From: Zhengitettix transpicula
Taxonomy: Eukaryota; Arthropoda; Insecta; Orthoptera; Tetrigidae
NCBI GenBank assembly: GCA_037074705.1
Contig: JAYJMR010000077.1
Coordinates: 62,001 to 126,000, forward strand
Reading direction: 5' to 3'
DNA: 64,000 nt
The translations under genes and the position numbers were made by a program. The notes under the pieces were generated by a model, which ran no database searches, was not told the origin of the DNA, and saw nothing but the letters and a program-made list of their open reading frames with translations. How positions within the stretch are numbered: position 1 is the stretch's first letter; every line of letters starts with the position of its first letter. Of the stretch, positions 39,986 to 54,380 are shown piece by piece.

Positions 39986-40305
39986 TCTTATTTCATAATA
40001 AATGACTCGTTCTTTATAAAAATTACTCAAACCAGCACTTCTAAAATCTTAATCTATTAATATTAATTAATATATCAAAATATTTCGACGTTTCGACGAC
40101 AAGTTTGGAATTTCACCAACCAAGAATCTTCAAATAACAAAGTCTTATTTCATAATAAATGACTCGTTCTTTATAAAAATTACTCAAACCAGCACTTCTA
40201 AAATCTTAATCCATTAATATTAATTAATATATCGTAATATTTCGACGTTTCGACGACAAGTTTGGAATTTCACCAACCAAGAATCTTCAAATAACAAAGT
40301 CTTAT

Positions 40306-42127
40306 TTTATAATAAATGACTCGTTCTTTATAAAAATTACTCAAACCAGCACTTCTAAAATCTTAATCTATTAATATTAATTAATATATCAAAATATTTC
40401 GACGTTTCGACGACAAGTTTGGAATTTCACCAACCAAGAATCTTCAAATAACAAAGTCTTATTTCATAATAAATGACTCGTTCTTTATAAAAATTACTCA
40501 AACCTGCACTTTTAAAATCTTAATCCATTAATATTAATTAATATATCGTAATATTTCGACGTTTCGACGACAAGTTTGGAATTTCACCAACCAAGAATCT
40601 TCAAATAACAAAGTCTTATTTCATAATAAATGACTCGTTCTTTATAAAAATTACTCAAACCAGCACTTCTAAAATCTTAATCTATTATTATTATTAATAT
40701 ATCGTAATATTTCGACGTTTCGACGACAAGTTTGGAATTTCACCAACCAAGAATCTTCAAATAACAAAGTCTTATTTCATAATAAATGACTCGTTCTTTT
40801 TAAAAATTAGTCAAACCTGCACTTCTAAAATCTTAATCTATTAATATTAATTAATATATCGTAATATTTCGACGTTTCGACGACAAGTTTGGAATTTCAC
40901 CAACCAAGAATCTTCAAATAACAAAGTCTTATTTCATAATAAATGATTCGTTCTTTATAAAAATTACTCAAACCTGCACTTCTAAAATCTTAATCTATTA
41001 TTATTAATTAATATATCGTAATATTTCGACGTTTCGACGACAAGTTTGGAATTCCACCAACCCAGAATCTTCAAATAACAAAGTCTTATTTCATAATAAA
41101 TGACTCGTTCTTTATAAAAATTACTCTAACCTGCACTTCTAAAATCTTAATCTATTAATATTAATTAATATATCCCAATATTTCGACGTTTCGACGACAA
41201 GTTTGGAATTTCACCAACCAAGAATCTTCAAATAACAAAGTCTTATTTCATAATAAATGATTCGTTCTTTATAAAAATTACTCAAACCTGCACTTCTAAA
41301 ATCTTAATCTATTAATATTAATTAATATGTCATAATATTTCGACGTTTCGACGACAAGTTTGGAATTTCACCAACCAAGAATCTTCAAATAACAAAGTCT
41401 TATTTCATAATAAATGACTCGTTCTTTATAAAAATTACTCAAACCTGCACTTCTAAAATCTTAATCTATTAATATTAATTAATATATCCCAATATTTCGA
41501 CGTTTCGACGGAAGTTTGGAATTTCACCAACCAAGAATCTTCAAATAACAAAGTCTTATTTCATAATAAATGACTCGTTCTTTATAAAAATTACTCAAAC
41601 CAGCACTTCTAAAATCTTAATCTATTAATATTTATTAATATATCCCAATAATTCGACGTTTCGACGACAAGTTTGGAATTTCACCAACCAAGAATCTTCA
41701 AATAACAAAGTCTTATTTCATAATAAATGATTCGTTCTTTATAAAAATTACTCAAACCAGCACTTCTAAAATCTTAATCTATCAATATTAATTAATATAT
41801 CAAAATATTTCGACGTTTCGACGACAATTTTGGAATTTCACCAACCAAGAATCTTCAAATAACAAAGTCTTATTTCATAATAAATGACTCGTTCTTTTTA
41901 AAAATTAGTCAAACCTGCACTTCTAAAATCTTAATCTATTAATATTAATTAATATATCGTAATATTTCGACGTTTCGACGACAAGTTTGGAATTTCACCA
42001 ACCAAGAATCTTCAAATAACAAAGTCTTATTTCATAATAAATGACTCGTTCTTTATAAAAATTACTCAAACCTGCACTTCTAAAATCTTAATCTATTAAT
42101 ATTAATTATTATATCCCAATATTTCAA
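40306..42127 (+). repeat. 19-monomer higher-order unit, copy 3 (truncated)
   Basis: The same marker string returns 3,452-3,453 bp after copy 2: ATTTTATAAT at 40306, GGAATTCC at 41048 and GAAG at 41511. About three extra monomers therefore separate copies 2 and 3. The first CTATTATTATT monomer is shortened by 1-2 bases near 40,681-40,700. The copy stops at the 31-bp deletion near 42,126, just after the TTATTATATCCC marker. Confidence 0.9.
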
Positions 42128-42156
42128 CCAAGAATCTTCAAAAAACAAAGTCTTAT
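42031..42156 (+). repeat. Truncated 126-bp monomer (31-bp internal deletion)
   Basis: The monomer runs ATATCCCAATATTTC and then directly AACCAAGAATC, so 31 bp are missing. The lost part includes both TTTCGACG copies and the following segment as far as TTCACC. It is the largest indel in the array and coincides with the end of higher-order copy 3, suggesting a recombination or repair scar. Confidence 0.9.
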
Positions 42157-42683
42157 TTCATAATAAATGATTCGTTCTTTATAAAAATTACTCAAACCTG
42201 CACTTCTAAAATCTTAATCTATTAATATTAATTAATATATCGTAATATTTCGACGTTTCGACGACAAGTTTGGAATTTCACCAACCAAGAATCTTCAAAT
42301 AACAAAGTCTTATTTCATAATAAATGACTCGTTCTTTATAAAAATTACTCAAACCTGCACTTCTAAAATCTTAATCCATTAATATTAATTAATATATCGT
42401 AATATTTCGACGTTTCGACGACAAGTTTGGAATTTCACCAACCAAGAATCTTCAAAAAACAAAGTCTTATTTCATAATAAATGACTCGTTCTTTATAAAA
42501 ATTACTCAAACCTGCACTTCTAAAATCTTAATCTATTAATATTAATTAATATATCCCAATATTTCGACGTTTCGACGACAAGTTTGGAATTTCACCAACC
42601 AAGAATCTTCAAATAACAAAGTCTTATTTCATAATAAATGACTCGTTCTTTATAAAAATTACTCAAACCTGCACTTCTAAAAT

Positions 42684-43650
42684 CTTATTCCATTAATATT
42701 AATTAATATATCGTAATATTTCGACGTTTCGACGACAAGTTTGGAATTTCACCAACCATGAATCTTCAAATAACAAAGTCTTATTTCATAATAAATGACT
42801 CGTTCTTTATAAAAATTACTCAAACCTGCACTTCTAAAATCTTAATCCATTAATATTAATTAATATATCGTAATATTTCGACGTTTCGACGACAAGTTTG
42901 GAATTTCACCAACAAAGAATCTTCAAATAACAAAGTCTTATTTCATAATAAATGACTCGTTCTTTATAAAAATTACTCAAACCTGCACTTCTAAAATTTT
43001 AATCCATTAATATTAATTAATATATCGTAATATTTCGACGTTTCGACGACAAGTTTGGAATTTCACCAACCAAGAATCTTCAAATAACAAAGTCTTATTT
43101 CATAATAAATGACTCGTTCTTTATAAAAATTACTCAAACCTGCACTTCTAAAATCTTAACCCCTAATATTAATTAATATATTGTAATATTTCGACGTTTC
43201 GACGACAAGTTTGGAATTTCACCAACCAAGAATCTTCAAATAACAAAGTCTTATTTCATAATAAATGACTCGTTCTTTATAAAAATTAGTCAAACCTGCA
43301 CTTTTAAAATCTTAATCTATTAATATTAATTAATATATCATAATATTTCGACGTTTCGACGACAAGTTTGGAATTTCACCAACCAAGAATCTTCAAATAA
43401 CAAAGTCTTATTTCATAATAAATGACTCGTTCTTTATAAAAATTACTCAAACCAGCACTTCTAAAATCTTCATCCATTAATATTAATTAATATATCGTAA
43501 TATTTCGACGTTTCGACGACAAGTTTGGAATTTCACCAACCAAGAATCTTTAAATAACAAAGTCTTATTTCATAATAAATGACTCGTTCTTTATAAAAAT
43601 TACTCAAACCTGCACTTCTAAAATCTTAATCCATTAATATTAATAAATAT
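42684..43650 (+). repeat. Segment duplicated about 5,651 bp downstream (36 monomers), copy 1
   Basis: CTTATTC (42684), AACAAAG (42911) and AAAATTTT (42993) recur at 48335, 48562 and 48644, offset 5,651. The AATAAATATATCGAAAT variant at 43641 recurs at 49295 after a small rearrangement near 49,180 that adds about three bases. Confidence 0.82.
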
Positions 43651-46600
43651 ATCGAAATATTTCGACGTTTCGACGACAAGTTTGGAATTTCACCAACCAA
43701 GAATCTTCAAATAACAAAGTCTTATTTCATAATAAATGACTCGTTCTTTATAAAAATTACTCAAACCTGCACTTCTAAAATCTTAATCCATTAATATTAA
43801 TTAATATATCGTAATATTTCGACGTTTCGACGACAAGTTTGGAATTTCACCAACCAAGAAACTTCAAATAACAAAGTCTTATTTCATAATAAATGACTCG
43901 TTCTTTATAAAAATTACTCAAACCTGCACTTCTAAAATCTTAATCCATTAATATTAATTAATATATCGTAATATTTCGACGTTTCGACGACAAGTTTGGA
44001 ATTTCACCAACCAAGAATCTTCAAATAACAAAGTCTTATTTCATAATAAATGACTCGTTCTTTATAAAAATTACTCAAACCTGCACTTCTAAAATCTTAA
44101 TCCATTAATATTAATTAATATATCGTAATATTTCGACGTTTCGACGACAAGTTTGGAATTTCACCAACCAAGAATCTTCAAATAACAAAGTCTTATTTCA
44201 TAATAAATGACTCGTTCTTTATAAAAATTACTCAAACCTGCACTTCTAAAATTTTAATCCATTAATATTAATTAATATTTCGTAATATTTCGACGTTTCG
44301 ACGACAAGTTTGGAATTTCACCAACCAAGAATCTTCAAATAACAAAGTCTTATTTCATAATAAATGACTCGTTCTTTATAAAAATTACTCAAACCTGCAC
44401 TTCTAAAATCTTAATCCATTAATATTAATTAATATATCGTAATATTTCGACGTTTCGACGACAAGTTTGGAATTTCACCAACCAAGAATCTTCAAATAAC
44501 AAAGTCTTATTTCATAATAAATGACTCGTTCTTTATAAAAATTAGTCAAACCTGCACTTTTAAAATCTTAATCTATTAATATTAATTAATATATCATAAT
44601 ATTTCGACGTTTCGACGACAAGTTTGGAATTTCACCAACCAAGAATCTTCAAATAACAAAGTCTTATTTCATAATAAATGACTCGTTCTTTATAAAAATT
44701 ACTCAAACCTGCACTTGTAAAATCTTAATCCTTTAATATTAATTAATATATCGTAATATTTCGACGTTTCGACGACAAGTTTGGAATTTCACCAACCAAG
44801 AATCTTCAAATAACAAAGTCTTATTTCATAATAAATGACTCGTTCTTTATAAAAATTACTCAAACCAGCACTTCTAAAATCTTAATCTATTAATATTAAT
44901 TAATATATCAAAATATTTCGACGTTTCGACGACAAGTTTGGAATTTCACCAACCAAGAATCTTCAAATAACAAAGTCTTATTTCATAATAAATGACTCGT
45001 TCTTTATAAAAATTACTCAAACCTGCACTTCTAAAATCTTAATCTATTAATATTAATTAATATATCGTAATATTTCGACGTTTCGACGACAAGTTTGGAA
45101 TTTCACCAACCAAGAATCTTCAAATAACAAAGTCTTATTTCATAATAAATGACTCGTTCTTTTTAAAAATTAGTCAAACCTGCACTTCTAAAATCTTAAT
45201 CTATTAATATTAATTAATATATCGTAATATTTCGACGTTTCGACGACAAGTTTGGAATTTCACAAACCAAGAATCTTCAAATAACAAAGGCTTATTTCAT
45301 AATAAATGATTCGTTCTTTATAAAAATTACTCAAACCTGCACTTCTAAAATCTTTATCTATTAATATTAATTAATATATCGTAATATTTCGACGTTTCGA
45401 CGACAAGTTTGGAATTTCACCAACCAAGAATCTTCAAATAACAAAGTCTTATTTCATAATAAATGACTCGTTCTTTATAAAAATTACTCAAACCTGCACT
45501 TCTAAAATCTTAATCCATTAATATTAATTAATATATCGTAATATTTCGACGTTTCGACGACAAGTTTGGAATTTCACCAACCAAGAATCTTCAAATAACA
45601 AAGTCTTATTTCATAATAAATGACTCGTTCTTTATAAAAATTACTCAAACCAGCACTTCTAAAATCTTAATCTATTAATATTAATTAATATATCAAAATA
45701 TTTCGACGTTTCGACGACAAGTTTGGAATTTCACCAACCAAGAATCTTCAAATAACAAAGTCTTATTTCATAATAAATGACTCGTTCTTTATAAAAATTA
45801 CTCAAACCAGCACTTCTAAAATCTTAATCTATTAATATTAATTAATATATCGTAATATTTCGACGTTTCGACAACAAGTTTGGAATTTCACCAACCAAGA
45901 ATCTTCAAATAACAAAGTCTTATTTCATAATAAATGACTCGTTCTTTATAAAAATTACTCAAACCAGCACTTCTAAAATCTTAATCTATTAATATTAATT
46001 AATATATCATAATATTTCGACGTTTCGACGACAAGTTTGGAATTTCACCAACCAAGAATCTTCAAATAACAAAGTCTTATTTCATAATAAATGACTCGTT
46101 CTTTATAAAAATTACTCAAACCAGCACTTCTAAAATCTTAATCTATTAATATTAATTAATATATCAAAATATTTCGACGTTTCGACGACAAGTTTGGAAA
46201 TTCACCAACCAAGAACCTTCAAATAACAAAGTCTTATTTCATAATAAATGACTCGTTCTTTATAAAAATTACTCAAACCTGCACTTCTAAAATCTTAATC
46301 CATTAATATTAATTAATATATCGTAATATTTCGACGTTTCGACGACAAGTTTGGAATTTCACCAACCAAGAATCTTCAAATAACAAAGTCTTATTTCATA
46401 ATAAATGACTCGTTCTTTATAAAAATTACTCAAACCTGCACTTCTAAAATCTTAATCCATTAATATTAATTAATATATCGTAATATTTCGACGTTTCGAC
46501 GACAAGTTTGGAATTTCACCAACCAAGAATCTTCAAATAACAGAGTCTTATTTCATAATAAATGACTCGTTCATTATAAAAATTAGTCAAACCTGCACTT

Positions 46601-48100
46601 TTAAAATCTTAATCTATTAATATTAATTAATATATCCCAATATTTCGACGTTTCGACGACAAGTTTGGAATTTCACCAACCAAGAATCTTCAAATAACAA
46701 AGTCTTATTTCATAATAAATGACTCGTTCTTTATAAAAATTACTCAAACCAGCACTTCTAAAATCTTAATCTATTAATACTAATTAATATATCATAATAT
46801 TTCGACGTTTCGACGACAAGTTTGGAATTTCACCAACCAAGAATCTTCAAATAACAAAGTCTTATTTCATAATAAATGATTCGTTCTTTATAAAAATTAC
46901 TCAAACCTGCACTTCTAAAATCTTAATCTATTAATATTAATTAATATATCATAATATTTCGACGTTTCGACGCTAAGTTTGGAATTTCACCAACCAAGAA
47001 TCTTCAAATAACAAAGTCTTATTTCATAATAAATGACTCGTTCTTTATAAAAATTACTCAAACCTGCACTTCTAAAATCTTAATCTATTAATATTAATTA
47101 ATATATCATAATATTTCGACGTTTCGACGACAAGTTTGGAATTTCACCAACCAAGAATCTTCAAATAACAAAGTCTTATTTCATAATAAATGACTCGTTC
47201 TTTATAAAAATTACTCAAACCTGCACTTCTAAAATCTTAATCCATTAATATTAATTAATATATCGTAATATTTCGACGTTTCGACGACAAGTTTGGAATT
47301 TCACCAACCAAGAATCTTCAAATAACAAAGTCTTATTTCATAATAAATGACTCGTTCTTTATAAAAATTACTCAAACCAGCACTTCTAAAATCTTAATCT
47401 ATTAATATTAATTAATATATCAAAATATTTCGACGTTTCGACGACAAGTTTGGAATTTCACCAACCAAGAATCTTGAAATAACAAAGTCTTATTTCATAA
47501 TAAATGACTCGTTCTTTTTAAAAATTAGTCAAACCTGCACTTCTAAAATCTTAATCTATTAATATTAATTAATATATCGTAATATTTCGACGTTTCGACG
47601 ACAAGTTTGGAATTTCACCAACCAAGAATCTTCAAAAAACAAAGTCTTATTTCATAATAAATGATTCGTTCTTTATAAAAATTACTCAAACCTGCACTTC
47701 TAAAATCTTAATCTATTAATATTAATTAATATATCGTAATATTTCGACGTTTCGACGACAAGTTTGGAATTTCACCAACCAAGAATCTTCAAATAACAAA
47801 GTCTTATTTCATAATAAATGACTCGTTCTTTATAAAAATTACTCAAACCTGCACTTCTAAAATCTTAATCCATTAATATTAATTAATATATCGTAATATT
47901 TCGACGTTTCGACGACAAGTTTGGAATTTCACCAACCAAGAATCTTCAAATAACAAAGTCTTATTTCATAATAAATGACTCGTTCTTTATAAAAATTACT
48001 CAAACCTGCACTTCTAAAATCTTAATCCATTAATATTAATTAATATATCGTAATATTTCGACGTTTCGACGACAAGTTTGGAATTTCACCAACCAAGAAT

Positions 48101-49310
48101 GTTCAAATAACAAAGTCTTATTTCATAATAAATGACTCGTTCTTTATAAAAATTACTCAAACCTGCACTTCTAAAATCTTAATCTATTAATATTAATTAA
48201 TATATCCCAATATTTCGACGTTTCGACGACAAGTTTGGAATTTCACCAACCAAGAATCTTCAAATAACAAAGTCTTATTTCATAATAAATGACTCGTTCT
48301 TTATAAAAATTACTCAAACCTGCACTTCTAAAATCTTATTCCATTAATATTAATTAATATATCGTAATATTTCGACGTTTCGACGACAAGTTTGGAATTT
48401 CACCAACCAAGAATCTTCAAATAACAAAGTCTTATTTCATAATAAATGACTCGTTCTTTATAAAAATTACTCAAACCTGCACTTCTAAAATCTTAATCCA
48501 TTAATATTAATTAATATATCGTAATATTTCGACGTTTCGACGAAAAGTTTGGAATTTCACCAACAAAGAATCTTCAAATAACAAAGTCTTATTTCATAAT
48601 AAATGACTCGTTCTTTATAAAAATTACTCAAACCTGCACTTCTAAAATTTTAATCCATTAATATTAATTAATATATCGTAATATTTCGACGTTTCGACGA
48701 CAAGTTTGGAATTTCACCAACCAAGAATCTTCAATTAACAAAGTCTTATTTCATAATAAATGACTCGTTCTTTATAAAAATTACTCAAACCTGCACTTCT
48801 AAAATCTTAATCCATTAATATTAATTAATATATCGTAATATTTCGACGTTTCGACGACAAGTTTGGAATTTCACCAACCAAGAATCTTCAAATAACAAAG
48901 TCTTATTTCATAATAAATGACTCGTTCTTTATAAAAATTAGTCAAACCTGCACTTTTAAAATCTTAATCTATTAATATTAATTAATATATCATAATATTT
49001 CGACGTTTCGACGACAAGTTTGGAATTTCACCAACCAAGAATCTTCAAATAACAAAGTCTTATTTCATAATAAATGACTCGTTCTTTATAAAAATTACTC
49101 AAACCAGCACTTCTAAAATCTTCATCCATTAATATTAATTAATATATCGTAATATTTCGACGTTTCGACGACAAGTTTGTAATATTCGACCAACCAAGAA
49201 TCTTTAAATAACAAAGTCTTATTTCATAATAAATGACTCGTTCTTTATAAAAATTACTCAAACCTGCACTTCTAAAATCTTAATCCATTAATATTAATAA
49301 ATATATCGAA
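48101..49310 (+). repeat. Segment duplicated from about 42.5-43.7 kb, copy 2
   Basis: The partner of 42,684-43,650, containing GTTCAAAT (48101), the CCCAAT and TTATTCC monomers, AACAAAG and AATAAATATATCGAAAT. A scrambled patch near 49,180 (TTTGTAATATTCGACC) replaces the usual TTTGGAATTTCACC. Confidence 0.8.
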
Positions 49311-50142
49311 ATATTTCGACGTTTCGACGACAAGTTTGGAATTTCACCAACCAAGAATCTTCAAATAACAAAGTCTTATTTCATAATAAATGACTCGTTC
49401 TTTATAAAAATTACTCAAACCTGCACTTCTAAAATCTTAATCCATTAATATTAATTAATATATCGTAATATTTCGACGTTTCGACGACAAGTTTGGAATT
49501 TCACCAACCAAGAATCTTCAAATAACAAAGTCTTATTTCATAATAAATGACTCGTTCTTTATAAAAATTAGTCAAACCTGCACTTTAAAAATCTTATTCT
49601 ATTAATATTTATTAATATATCATAATATTTCGACGTTTCGACGACAAGTTTGGAATTTCACCAACCAAGAATCTTCAATAACAAAGTCTTATTTCATAAT
49701 AAATGACTCGTTCTTTATAAAAATTACTCAAACCAGCACTTCTAAAATCTTCATCCATTAATATTAATTAATATATCGTAATATTTAACCGTTTCGACGA
49801 CAAGTTTGGAATTTCACCAACCAAGAATCTTTAAATAACAAAGTCTTATTTCATAATAAATGACTCGTTCTTTATAAAAATTACTCAAACCTGCACTTCT
49901 AAAATCTTAATCCATTAATATTAATAAATATATCGAAATATTTCGACGTTTCGACGACAAGTTTGGAATTTCACCAACCAAGAATCTTCAAATAACAAAG
50001 TCTTATTTCATAATAAATGACTCGTTCTTTATAAAAATTACTCAAACCTGCACTTCTAAAATCTTAATCTATTAATATTAATTAATATATCGTAATATTT
50101 CGACGTTTCGACGACAAGTTTGGAATTTCACCAACCAAGAAT

Positions 50143-53100
50143 GTTCAAATAACAAAGTCTTATTTCATAATAAATGACTCGTTCTTTATAAAATTACTCA
50201 AACCAGCACTTCTAAAATCTTAATCTATTAATATTAATTAATATATCCCAATATTTCGACGTTTCGACGACAAGTTTGGAATTTCACCAACCAAGAATCT
50301 TCTAATAACAAAGTCTTATTTCATAATAAATGACTCGTTCTTTATAAAAATTACTCAAACCTGCACTTCTAAAATCTTATTCCATTAATATTAATTAATA
50401 TATCGTAATATTTCGACGTTTCGACGACAAGTTTGGAATTTCACCAACCAAGAATCTTCAAATTAACGAAGTCTTATTTCATAATAAATGACTCGTTCTT
50501 TATAAAAATTACTCAAACCTGCACTTCTAAAATCTTAATCCATTAATATTAATTAATATATCGTAATATTTCGACGTTTCGACGACAAGTTTGGAATTTC
50601 ACCCACAAAGAGTCTTCAAATAACAAAGTCTTATTTCATAATAAATGACTCGTTCTTTATAAAAATTACTCACACCTGCACTTCTAAAATTTTTATCCAT
50701 TAATATTAATTAATATATCGTAATATTTCGACGTTTCGACGACAAGTTTGGAATTTCACCAACCAAGAATCTTCAAATAACAAAGACTTATTTCATAATA
50801 AATGACTCGTTCTTTATAAAAATTACTCAAACCTGCACTTCTAAAATCTTAATCCATTAATATTAATTAATATATCGTAATATTTCGACGTTTCGACGAC
50901 AAGTTTGGAATTTCACCAACCAAAAGTCTTCAAATAACAAAGTCTTATTTCATAATAAATGACTCGTTCTTTATAAAAATTAGTCAAACCTGCACTTTTA
51001 AAATCTTAATCTATTAATATTAATTAATATATCATAATATTTCGACGTTTCGACGACAAGTTTCGAATTTCACCAACCAAGAATCTTCAAATAACAAAGT
51101 CTTATTTCATAATAAATGACTCGTTCTTTATAAAAATTACTCAAACCAGCACTTCTAAAATCTTAATCCATTAATATTAATTAATATATCGTAATATTTC
51201 GACGTTTCGACGACAAGTTTGGAATTTCACCAACCAAGAATCTTCAAATAACAAAGTCTTATTTCATAATAAATGACTCGTTCTTTATAAAAATTACTCA
51301 AACCTGCACTTCTAAAATCTTAATCCATTAATATTAATTAATATATCGTAATATTTCGACGTTTCGACGACAAGTTTGGAATTTCACCAACCAAGAATCT
51401 TCAAATAACAAAGTCTTATTTCATAATAAATGACTCGTTCTTTATAAAAATTACTCAAACCTGCACTTCTAAAATCTTAATCCATTAATATTAATTAATA
51501 TATCGTAATATTTCGACGTTTCGACGACAAGTTTGGAATTTCACCAACCAAGAATCTTCAAATAACAAAGTCTTATTTCATAATAAATGACTCGTTCTTT
51601 ATAAAAATTACTCAAACCTGCACTTCTAAAATCTTAATCCATTAATATTAATTAATATATCGTAATATTTCGACGTTTCGACGACAAGTTTGGAATTTCA
51701 CCAACCAAGAATCTTCAAATAACAAAGTCTTATTTCATAATAAATGACTCGTTCTTAATAAAAATTACTCAAACCTGCACTTCTAAAATCTTAATCCATT
51801 AATATTAATTAATATATCGTAATATTTCGACGTTTCGACGACAAGTTTGGAATTTCACCAACCAAGAATCTTCAAATAACCAAGTCTTATTTCATAATAA
51901 ATGACTCGTTCTTTATAAAAATTACTCAAACCTGCACTTCTAAAATTTTAATCCATTAATATTAATATATATATATCATAATATTTCGACGTTTCGACGA
52001 CAGGTTTGGAATTTCTCCAACCAAGAATCTTCAAATAACAAAGTCTTATTTCATAATAAATGACTCGTTCTTTATAAAAATTACTCAAACCTGCACTTCT
52101 AAAATCTTAATCCATTAATATTAATTAATATATCGTAATATTTCGACGTTTCGACGACAAGTTTGGAATTTCACCAACCAAGAATCTTCAAATAACAAAG
52201 TCTTATTTCATAATAAATGACTCGTTATTTATAAAAATTAGTCAAACCTGCACTTTTAAAATCTTAATCTATTAATATTAATTAATATATCATAATATTT
52301 CGACGTTTCGACGACAAGTTTGGAATTTCACCAACCAAGAATCTTCAAATAACAAAGTCTTATTTTATAATAAATGACTCGTTCTTTATAAAAATTACTC
52401 AAACCAGCACTTCTAAAATCTTAATCCATTAATATTAATTAATATATCGTAATATTTCGACGTTTCGACGACAAGTTTGGAATTTCACCAACCAAGAATC
52501 TTCAAATAACAAAGTCTTATTTCATAATAAATGACTCGTTCTTTATAAAAATTACTCAAACCTGCACTTCTAAAATTTTAATCCATTAATATTAATTAAT
52601 ATATCGTAATATTTCGACGTTTCGACGACAAGTTTGGAATTTCACCAACCAAGAATCTTCAAATAACAAAGTCTTATTTCATAATAAATGACTCGTTCTT
52701 TATAAAAATTACTCAAACCTGCACTTCTAAAATCTTAATCCATTAATATTAATTAATATATCGTAATATTTCGACGTTTCGACGACAAGTTTGGAATTTC
52801 ACCAACCAAAAATCTTCAAATAACAAAGTCTTATTTCATAATAAATGACTCGTTCTTTAAAAAATTAGTCAAACCTGCACTTTTAAAATCTTAATCTATT
52901 AATATTAATTAATATATCATAATATTTCGACGTTTCGACGACAAGTTTGGAATTTCACCAACCAAGAATCTTCAAATAACAAAGTCTTATTTCATAATAA
53001 ATGACTCGTTCTTTATAAAAATTACTCAAACCAGCACTTCTAAAATCTGAATCCATTAATATTAATTAATATATCGTAATATTTCGACGTTTCGACGACA

Positions 53101-53800
53101 AGTTTGGAATTTCACCAACCAAGAATCTTCAAATAACAAAGTCTTATTTCATAATAAATGACTCGTTCTTTATAAAAATTACTCAAACCTGCACTTCTAA
53201 AATCTTAATCCATTAATATTAAATAATATATTGTAATTTTTCGACGTTTCGACGACAAGTTTGGAATTTCACCAACCAAGAATCTTCAAATAACAAAGTC
53301 TTATTTCATAATAAATGACTCGTTCTTTATAAAAATTACTCAAACCTGCACTTCTAAAATCTTAATCCATTAATATTAATTAATATATCGTAATATTTCG
53401 ACGTTTCGACGACAAGTTTGGAATTTCACCAACCAAGAATCTTCAAATAACAAAGTCTTATTTCATAATAAATGACTCGTTCTTTATAAAAATTACTCAA
53501 ACCTGCACTTCTAAAATCTTAATCCATTAATATTAATTAATATATCGTAATATTTCGACGTTTCGACGACAAGTTTGGAATTTCACCAACCAAGAATCTT
53601 CAAATAACAAAGTCTTATTTCATAATAAATGACTCGTTCTTAATAAAAATTACTCAAACCTGCACTTCTAAAATCTTAATCCATTAATATTAATTAATAT
53701 ATCGTAATATTTCGACGTTTCGACGACAAGTTTGGAATTTCACCAACCAAGAATCTTCAAATAACAAAGTCTTATTTCATAATAAATGACTCGTTATTTA
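50143..53800 (+). repeat. 31-monomer higher-order unit, copy 1
   Basis: GTTCAAAT (50143), TTCTAATAAC (ctaataac at 50302), AACCAAG (51878), an expanded TATATATATAT core (about 51,964), CAGGTTTGG (52001), CTCGTTATTT (52221), CTGAATCC (53047), CTTAATAAAAATT (53641) and CTCGTTATTT (53790) all recur 4,866-4,869 bp downstream, close to 31 x 157. Confidence 0.9.
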
Positions 53801-54380
53801 TAAAAATTAGTCAAACCTGCACTTTTAAAATCTTAATCTATTAATATTAATTAATATATCATAATATTTCGACGTTTCGACGACAAGTTTGGAATTTCAC
53901 CAACCAAGAATCTTCAAATAACAAAGTCTTATTTCATAATAAATGACTCGTTCTTTATAAAAATTACTCAAACCAGCACTTCTAAAATCTTAATCCATTA
54001 ATATTAATTAATATATCGTAATATTTCGACGTTTCGACGACAAGTTTGGAATTTCACCAACCAAGAATCTTCAAATAACAAAGTCTTATTTCATAATAAA
54101 TGACTCGTTCTTTATAAAAATTACTCAAACCTGCACTTCTAAAATCTTAATCTATAATTATTAATTAATATATCATAATATTTCGACGTTTCGACGACAA
54201 GTTTGGAATTTCACCAACCAAGAATCTTCAAATAACAAAGTCTTATTTCATAATAAATGACTCGTTCTTTATAAAAATTACTCAAACCAGCACTTCTAAA
54301 ATCTTAATCTATTAATATTAATTAATATATCGTAATATTTCGACGTTTCGACGACAAGTTTGGAATTTCACCAACCAAGA

